Assembly (NCBI GenBank): GCA_016882165.1
Contig: VHBV01000032.1
Location: forward strand, 1-10,741
DNA from: Candidatus Pelagibacterales bacterium
GTDB taxonomy: Bacteria; Pseudomonadota; Alphaproteobacteria; Rickettsiales; UBA1997
DNA length: 10,741 bases
Reading direction: 5' to 3'
How positions within the stretch are numbered: the first letter of the stretch is position 1; every line of letters begins with the position of its first letter. Under the pieces are notes generated by a model. That model did no database searches. It was not told the DNA's origin and worked only from the letters and a program-made list of their open reading frames with translations. The position numbers and the translations under genes are program-made. Of this stretch, positions 7,631-10,741 are shown in pieces.

Positions 7631-7646
7631 TTTTTACCAAAAAACC

Positions 7647-8195
7647 ATGACCATAAAAAATATAAATTGCGAAACTTTAAAGAATTGGCTTAATTCAGAC
7701 GAAGCTATTTTGATTGATGTTAGAGAACCCGCAGAAAATGAAGCTCGAAAAATTGAAGGATCTTATCTTATACCTCTTGCACAAATTTCTAAAAAATCTT
7801 TACCAAATTTAGGAACTAAAAAATTAGTAATCCATTGTCATTCTGGCAAAAGAAGTTTTGCTGCATGTAGTAAGATTTTATCAGAAGATCCAAACTTAGA
7901 AGTTTACAATCTTGAAGGTGGAATTTTATCTTGGATAAACAACAACAATCAAACGCAAACTTCAAAAAAATTCTTCTTACCCCTTGATCGTCAAACTCAA
8001 TTAACAATTGGAATTGTTGTGCTTAGTGGTTCTTTACTTGGATATTTTGTAAATTCACTATTTTTCATTTTACCAGCTTTTTTTGGTGCAGGACTATGTT
8101 TTGCAGGAATTACTGGTTGGTGCGGATTAGCAATTTTACTGAGCAAAATGCCTTGGAATAAAGGCAGCAAAACAAACTCTTGTTTTATCAAATGA
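7647..8195 (+). CDS. Rhodanese with C-terminal membrane anchor (YgaP-like, DUF2892)
   Basis: This 182-residue protein has two parts. Residues 1-100 form a single rhodanese domain with LIDVREPAENE (22-32), the IPLAQI segment (42-47), and the active-site loop beginning at C64, CHSGKRS, in which the cysteine carries the transferred sulfane sulfur. The domain ends with LEGGILSW. Residues 113-172 match the YgaP/DUF2892 membrane domain: PLDRQTQLTIG leads into two hydrophobic helices (about 118-135 and 138-154), followed by TGWCGLAILLSKMPWN. Family members are inner-membrane sulfurtransferases. Here the likely job is handling persulfide sulfur beside a persulfide dioxygenase. No clear ribosome site precedes the ATG. 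Its TGA overlaps the next ATG (ATGA, 8192-8195), which implies translational coupling to the permease. The frame is intact, unlike the next gene. Confidence 0.93.
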   Translation: MTIKNINCETLKNWLNSDEAILIDVREPAENEARKIEGSYLIPLAQISKKSLPNLGTKKLVIHCHSGKRSFAACSKILSEDPNLEVYNLEGGILSWINNNNQTQTSKKFFLPLDRQTQLTIGIVVLSGSLLGYFVNSLFFILPAFFGAGLCFAGITGWCGLAILLSKMPWNKGSKTNSCFIK

Positions 8196-8380
8196 CACTT
8201 TATCTAGGCTATATACTATGTTCATTAATGGGTTTAACTTTAGGTTTGGTTGGTGCTGGAGGATCAATACTAACAATGCCCATTCTAGTCTATTTTTTTA
8301 ATTTAGAACCACTGCAAGCTTCAACTTATTCTCTAATATTAGTTGGCTTAACTGCTTTAATTGGCGCAATTTCTTATTAC

Positions 8381-8387
8381 AAAAAAA
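8381..8387 (+). other. A7 run at the first tauE/safE frame break
   Basis: Seven A between TATTAC and CTATCTG. Six A would restore reading into the middle segment (YYKKLSDLKTAF). With seven, translation stops three codons later. The phase here is AAA AAA A, so rescue would need transcripts lacking one A, or +1 slippage. Confidence 0.6.
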
Positions 8388-8719
8388 CTATCTGACTTAA
8401 AAACCGCATTCTTTTTTGCAATTCCTTCCGTAATTACAGTTTTTATTACTCGAACATTAATAATTCCCAATTTACCAGAAAAAATACTGTATATTAACAA
8501 AAACTCTTTGTTAATGATTTTCTTTGCCTTTCTGATGTTAGTCGCGGGATTTTTAATGCTAAAAAGTGAACTAGAAGAAGCTTCCCCAAAACTTATTCAA
8601 GTTTCAAAAAGAAAAATAATCTATATAAGTTCTGCAATTGGATTACTAACAGGACTAGTTGGCGCTGGAGGCGGTTTTTTGATTGTTCCAGCTTTAACAA
8701 AATTTCTAAAAATAGATAT

Positions 8720-8726
8720 AAAAAAA
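8720..8726 (+). other. A7 run at the second tauE/safE frame break
   Basis: Seven A between GATAT and CTATTGG; eight would restore DIKKTIGTSLT. In the frame of the middle segment the bases are phased A-AAA-AAA. This is the correct phase of a bacterial -1 slippery heptamer, and a -1 shift leads exactly into the last segment. Without a shift the middle frame ends at TAA, 8742-8744. Confidence 0.6.
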
Positions 8727-8967
8727 CTATTGGCACTTCGCTAACCATAATTGCTATAAATTCCATCGTCGGTTTTAAAAGTGATTTATTTTCTGACGCT
8801 CATATTGATTGGCTTTTGCTTTGCACAGTTATATCATTTACTTGTATTGGAATGGTTTACGGCATAAGATTAAGTAAATTAATTAATAATGAAAATCTCA
8901 AAAGAATTTTTGGTTATTTTATTATTATAATTTCAATTTTAATCCTTATTGAGCAAATAATATCACT

Positions 8968-9817
8968 ATGAAAGTACAACATTTACGACAAAGACACTGC
9001 AACATTTACCTACATCGTAGTTGACGAAAAAACTAATAATTGTGCAATTATTGACTCTGTATTAGATTTTGATTTTTCTTCAGGAAAAATTTCTTACAAC
9101 TCTTGCAAAAAAATAATCAGTTATGTTCAGGAAAACTCACTAAAAGTGGAGTGGATTTTAGAAACCCATGTTCATGCCGATCATCTTACAGGAGCTTCTT
9201 ATTTAAAAGAAAAGTTAGGGGGCAGAATTGCAATTGGTGCAAAAATTCTTAATGTTTTAGATTATTGGGTTCCAGTTTTTAATATCTCTGATGATACTCC
9301 TATTGATGGATCGCAATTTGATTATTTATTCCAAGATGAAGAAATTTTCACTATTGGAAATTTAAAAGTGAAAGTTATGCACACTCCAGGACACACTCCT
9401 GCTTGTTCTTGCTATTTAATTGAAGATTCAATTTTTTCTGGCGATACAATTTTTTCTCCCAAAATGGGAACAGCAAGAACTGACTTTCCCGGTGGAAGCG
9501 CTGAAATACTTTATGATTCAATTAAAAGAATTTTATCTTTACCAGAAAGTACTAAGATTTTTCTTGGTCACGATTATCCAGAAACTGGCTTTGAGCCAAA
9601 TTTCTGCGTTACTGTTGGCGAACAAAAGTTAAATAATATTTTAATTAACGACAAAATTTCAAAAGAAAATTATGTTGAAACAAGAAATAAACGCGACATT
9701 GGTAAAGCAGTTCCAAAACTTTTATATCCTTCATTGCAAATAAATTTAAGGGCCGGAAAATTTGGTAAAACCGAACAAAATGGTAAAAATTACATTAAAA
9801 TTCCAATTGGAATATAG
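8968..9817 (+). CDS. Persulfide dioxygenase, metallo-beta-lactamase fold (Blh/ETHE1 type), frameshifted near its start
   Basis: The fold oxidises glutathione persulfide or a similar substrate to sulfite with a mononuclear Fe(II). Visible motifs are THVHADHLTG (about 9164-9193), TPGHTPACS, SGDTIF, the family signature GTARTDFPGG, GHDYP, and the Blh-type ending LQINLRAGKFG...NGKNYIKIP. The expected N-terminus is also present: YDKDTATFTYIVVDE, then CAIIDSVLDFD, from 8984. However, no ATG, GTG or TTG precedes it in that frame before the upstream TGA. The natural start, ATG 8968, overlaps the permease stop (ATGA) and gives MKVQH in another frame, with the break in a three-T run at 8982-8984. Two more T would restore an MKVQHFYDKDT start like that of relatives. 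The first usual start in the body frame is GTG 9146, which would drop about 59 residues. ATT at 8981 is a remote alternative. Confidence 0.85.
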
Positions 9818-9837
9818 ATACTATGGGCAATTAAACG

Positions 9838-9929
9838 TTTTATACTTGAATTCTGATTGTTGTTATAAAGATCTTAGAAAATAGATTTATCTCAAAGGCT
9901 CGAATCTTTCACTTGCTTTCAGTATAAAA
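9838..9929. repeat. Degenerate palindromic repeat, related to the element at 7109-7204
   Basis: Ends TTTTATACT (9838-9846) and AGTATAAAA (9921-9929) are perfect 9-base inverted arms 92 bases apart, in the convergent spacer after the dioxygenase gene. Its right half shares ordered words with the first element: TCAAAGGCT (9892-9900, compare TCAGAGGCT at 7155-7163), then ATCTT, then the identical TCAGTATAA (9919-9927, compare 7188-7196). The inner arms have lost most pairing, so this looks like an older copy. Confidence 0.55.
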
Positions 9930-9945
9930 GTTAATTGAGAAATTC

Positions 9946-10741
9946 TTATGACCGCGATAAAAAAACAAAACAACATAAAAGAAACTTCAATTTCATAAGC
10001 AACTTTTTAGCACCTAAATCAACCGAAAAAATATCAAAATTATTTTTCTTTAAATTTTGAATAATTAACAGAATTAACTCTTTCTGCATCATAATGATTC
10101 TTTCTCTTTTGCCCAATTCTTTTTCAAAAATCTTTATTTCTTGAGCCAAAACTTCAATCTCTTGAACAATGTATTTTACAATCTCAGACAAGTTTTTATC
10201 ATAGTTCTTTTCAGAATTATTTTTCTGCCAAAATTGTGCATCAATTTTCAATTCTGAAAAGAAATTTGGATAAAAAAACCTCACAACTTTCTCATCTTCT
10301 TTCTTAATTTTTTTAAGCAAATCAAAGTAAAAAGAAATTAAAGCTAAATTTCTTGCTATTTTTGCTTCTTTAATTTGTAGAATATCAAAAATTATTTCAA
10401 AAAAACTGCCATATGTTTTTACCACGTAGTTATACAATTCTTCTTTATTTGAAAAACTTTTATTTTCAGAAAAATCAAGGTTAAAACCTTCAAAAGCCAA
10501 TTCTAACTTGGTAAAATCAACTTCACTTTTGAAAACTGAGATTGCTCGCAATAAATAGTGATCCTTATTTTTATTATGTAAGAAAATATCTTCTAAATTT
10601 TCTCTCCACCAAGCGATTCTGATCATGCCGATCATGTCTTCCTTTGCAATATCAACAACTTTTTTTAATTCTTCATGCAATAAAAAAATTGCCATAATTT
10701 TTTTAAAGTCTTCACGTAAAGCAAAAGTTGTGCATAAATAT
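9946..10741 (-). CDS. Squalene/phytoene synthase-family protein, NDUFAF6-like (N-terminus beyond window)
   Basis: An ATG at 10695 starts a 249-residue frame, but the frame stays open to the right edge and the extra 15 residues (YLCTTFALREDFKKI) match the family N-terminus R-YLxTLFAP. The true start is therefore probably outside the window. The next part, IFLLHEELKKVVDIAKEDMIGMIRIAWWRENL, carries the conserved LFALxAFnxEL...GxIRLxWWRxxL pattern. I cannot find the aspartate-rich DxxxD motifs of true squalene or phytoene synthases; the second-motif region reads FDLLKKIKKEDEKVVRFFYP. This fits the alphaproteobacterial and mitochondrial NDUFAF6-like branch, whose human member is a respiratory complex I assembly factor, rather than a carotenoid or hopanoid enzyme. 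Residues late in the protein are lysine- and leucine-rich, with a short hydrophobic cysteine-containing tail. It is convergent with the dioxygenase gene. Confidence 0.75.
   Translation of the reverse strand, partial: YLCTTFALREDFKKIMAIFLLHEELKKVVDIAKEDMIGMIRIAWWRENLEDIFLHNKNKDHYLLRAISVFKSEVDFTKLELAFEGFNLDFSENKSFSNKEELYNYVVKTYGSFFEIIFDILQIKEAKIARNLALISFYFDLLKKIKKEDEKVVRFFYPNFFSELKIDAQFWQKNNSEKNYDKNLSEIVKYIVQEIEVLAQEIKIFEKELGKRERIIMMQKELILLIIQNLKKNNFDIFSVDLGAKKLLMKLKFLLCCFVFLSRS

Larger units (their letters stand above)
8192..8971 (+). pseudogene. TauE/SafE-family sulfur-anion permease, split by two compensating frameshifts
   Basis: This is a membrane permease of the TauE/SafE family, which exports sulfite, sulfoacetate or related anions. 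Both internal-repeat motifs are present: GLVGAGGS in the first half and GLVGAGGG in the second. The start is the ATG overlapping the rhodanese stop. The first frame covers 8192-8386 and then meets TGA at 8393-8395. The middle segment (8388 to about 8726, starting LSDLKTAFFFAIPSV) needs a +1 shift. The last segment (8727-8971, starting IGTSLTIIAINSIVGF and ending IEQIISL) needs a -1 shift and is back in the first frame. Both breaks lie in A7 runs. Joined, the pieces give about 259 residues, the normal family length, with no missing domain. It may be a recent pseudogene, a gene expressed through slippage, or a pair of homopolymer base-calling errors. The final TGA overlaps the next ATG. Confidence 0.85.

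Noticed and set aside
8180..8191. TTG at 8180 as the permease start
   Set aside because: The ATG at 8192, four residues later, overlaps the rhodanese stop as ATGA, the same junction type seen at the permease/dioxygenase border.
8192..9024. General poor sequence quality as the explanation for all frame breaks
   Set aside because: Not fully excluded, but ccoG, thrC, ccmF and the other long frames are intact through equal or longer homopolymers (A9 in thrC at 4672-4680), so random error alone would have to cluster in this one operon.
8968..9024. Small separate peptide gene starting at ATG 8968
   Set aside because: The 18-residue product ends at TGA 9022; the next frame over carries the dioxygenase N-terminus, so this is the broken start of that gene.

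Overview
The window is a low-GC (roughly 30% by eye) bacterial chromosome segment with tightly packed genes. The gene set (CcoG, CcmF, alphaproteobacterial-type HolC and RppH, threonine synthase, an NDUFAF6-like squalene/phytoene synthase-family protein, a BigR/SqrR-type regulator) points to an alphaproteobacterium. The base composition and the degenerate intergenic palindromes suggest a Rickettsiales-like lineage. The lineage is inferred, not proven. The presence of thrC and cytochrome c and cbb3-type oxidase maturation genes suggests a respiring organism less reduced than Rickettsia itself.

Layout. Positions 1-924 (minus strand) hold an FtsX/DevC-type ABC permease that runs off the left edge. 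A 260-base divergent spacer separates it from ccoG (plus strand, 1185-2579). Convergent to ccoG is a two-gene minus-strand unit, rppH-holC (3547 down to 2604), with 2 bases between stop and start. Divergent from rppH is a plus-strand pair, thrC-ccmF (3681-7072), with 14 bases between them. A 96-base imperfect palindrome follows.

The most interesting part is 7272-9817, a sulfide/persulfide detoxification operon: a dithiol ArsR-family repressor (BigR/SqrR/YgaV type), a perfect 30-bp palindrome that looks like its operator, a rhodanese with a C-terminal membrane domain (YgaP type), a TauE/SafE-type sulfur anion exporter, and a metallo-beta-lactamase-fold persulfide dioxygenase (Blh/ETHE1 type). 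The expected logic is that the repressor senses persulfide, the dioxygenase oxidises persulfide to sulfite, the rhodanese moves sulfane sulfur, and the permease exports sulfite or thiosulfate.

This operon is disrupted. tauE/safE is split by a +1 and then a compensating -1 shift, each at an identical 11-base string (seven A then CTAT). The dioxygenase is shifted a few codons after its start, in a short T run. The rest of the window has intact long frames despite equally long homopolymers, for example A9 inside thrC. The operon is also bracketed by two related degenerate palindromic repeats (7109-7204 and 9838-9929). The right end holds a minus-strand squalene/phytoene synthase-family gene whose N-terminus lies outside the window. 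No rRNA, tRNA, CRISPR array or transposase was seen.
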